From assembly GCF_026891095.1 (NCBI RefSeq), contig NZ_JAPTNL010000007.1, positions 1-64,000 of the forward strand: 64,000 nt of DNA, written 5' to 3'. Made by a program: the position numbers and the translations under genes. Shown here one piece after another: positions 63,500-64,000 of this stretch. Under the pieces are notes generated by a model. That model was not told where the DNA came from. It worked only from the letters and a program-made list of their open reading frames with translations, and searched no databases. The stretch's first letter is position 1. Each line of letters begins with the position of its first letter. The stretch comes from Roseovarius salincola. GTDB taxonomy: Bacteria > Pseudomonadota > Alphaproteobacteria > Rhodobacterales > Rhodobacteraceae.

Positions 63500-63503
63500 A
63501 GTA

Positions 63504-63518
63504 TTCTATTTATTAGAA
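63504..63518. promoter_or_regulatory. LysR-box-like palindrome next to the LysR gene
   Basis: TTCTA-TTTAT-TAGAA is a perfect 15-bp palindrome starting four bases upstream of the LysR start codon, in an AT-rich tract. The placement suits autorepression. Confidence 0.5.
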
Positions 63519-63545
63519 CGATAACTAAACGACAATATATTTTTA

Positions 63546-63564
63546 ATGACAGGCTGATTGTCAT
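63546..63564. promoter_or_regulatory. Second palindrome upstream of the DabB-like gene
   Basis: ATGACA (63546–63551) and TGTCAT (63559–63564) are perfect arms around GGCTGAT, 48 bases before the start of the plus-strand gene. A candidate activator site for the LysR protein. Confidence 0.45.
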
Positions 63565-63612
63565 AATCGGTTTCCAAAGGCCTTTGGCCGCGATAACCGA
63601 GGAACCCCGATC

Positions 63613-64000
63613 ATGACGTATCTCATGTTGCCGCTTGTCAGTCCGATCGTTCTGCTTTTGGCGTCACTTCATGCCGCGCGCCATCCAGGGAAACGTCCCG
63701 GGCTGGTGCCGAAACTTACCGAGGCGGCCGCATTCGTCGCCTTCGCTATCGCGGCATTGGCTGCAATGCTCCTCGCGGTCAAAGGCCCGGGCAGTTCGGC
63801 GCTGATCGGGATCTTCGGCATCGGCCTGTCGGTGCGGCTCGATGCGGTCAGCGCGGTGATGCTGGTGCTCGTCAGCTTCATCGGCTGGATCGTATTGCGC
63901 TATTCCAAGACCTACATGGATGGAGAGGCGCGGCAGGGGGCGTTCACAAGCTGGATGTCGGCGACACTGGCTGCGGTTCTGCTCCTTGTGATGGCTGGCA
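63613..64000 (+). CDS. NuoL-like membrane protein, probable DabB (truncated by window)
   Basis: The first 129 residues of a proton-conducting membrane protein starting MTYLMLPLVSPIVLLLA. Four or so helices are visible; GIGLSVRLDAVSAVMLVLVSFIGWIVLRYSKTYM matches the N-terminal part of NuoL/MrpA-type subunits. A lone NuoL-like gene with a divergent LysR regulator is typical of DAB-type inorganic carbon transporters (DabB with DabA/DUF2309 downstream). The rest lies outside the window, so DabA cannot be confirmed. Confidence 0.7.
   Translation, partial: MTYLMLPLVSPIVLLLASLHAARHPGKRPGLVPKLTEAAAFVAFAIAALAAMLLAVKGPGSSALIGIFGIGLSVRLDAVSAVMLVLVSFIGWIVLRYSKTYMDGEARQGAFTSWMSATLAAVLLLVMAG

Overview
The window is a GC-rich chromosomal segment that reads as Rhodobacterales (Roseobacter/Rhodobacter-type Alphaproteobacteria). 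The evidence is gene content and order: murA–DUF2948–hisD–UPF0262–low-Mr phosphatase, DUF2125 next to tyrosine/histidine biosynthesis genes, DUF484–xerC–pcs, a Hint-domain protein, a TRAP dctPQM system, a fused carnitine dehydrogenase/thioesterase, and ubiTUV. The species cannot be named from the sequence alone.

Layout. 1–275: the end of an IS3-type insertion sequence abutting a gene remnant. 0.26–10 kb: housekeeping, mostly minus strand: an ExbB/MotA-like channel with an OmpA/MotB-like coiled-coil partner, gamma-glutamylcyclotransferase, DUF2125, an extensin-like lipoprotein, prephenate dehydrogenase, hisC, rpsD and a Hint protein. 9.8–10.4 kb: non-coding, with a possible structured RNA ending in a terminator and an array of five 11-bp tandem repeats. 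10.4–15.6 kb (minus): a tight murA–hisD block plus small genes. 15.7 kb: tRNA-Thr(GGT). 15.9–21.6 kb (plus): the complete elongation cluster mreB-mreC-mreD-mrdA-rodA. 21.6–27.9 kb: hydroxyacid dehydrogenase, priA, transaldolase, DUF484, xerC, pcs. 28–31.7 kb: a four-gene minus-strand operon and sfsA. 31.7–38.2 kb (plus): dctB-dctD and dctPQM.

38.3–47.3 kb (minus, with a divergent AraC/GlxA regulator) is a probable carnitine / gamma-butyrobetaine catabolic cluster: crotonobetainyl-CoA hydratase, an ADP-forming acyl-CoA synthetase, an acyl-CoA dehydrogenase, a fused L-carnitine dehydrogenase–thioesterase, an embedded lipoprotein, an SDR and a BKACE-type dehydrocarnitine cleavage enzyme. Together they could take carnitine to glycine betaine. 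47.3–50.3 kb: modE-modABC with two Mo-box-like elements. 50.3–53.4 kb: ubiT-ubiU-ubiV (O2-independent ubiquinone synthesis) divergent from an Rrf2/NsrR-like Fe-S regulator.

53.8–62.5 kb is a copper/silver-handling island: two small His/Cys/Met-rich exported proteins, three c-type cytochromes (one with a Met-rich insert), a CusB-type adaptor carrying four tandem CusF-like domains, CusA and a separate CusF. No outer-membrane CusC is present in the window. 62.6–64.0 kb: a LysR regulator divergent from a truncated NuoL/DabB-like membrane protein, probably the start of an inorganic-carbon (DAB) operon that continues past the right edge.

The most unusual signals are the DctD regulator that has lost the sigma54-contact loop and Walker A lysine yet faces two perfect-type operators and a TATAAT promoter, the four-fold CusF fusion, the cytochrome-rich copper operon, and the non-coding region around 10.1–10.4 kb.
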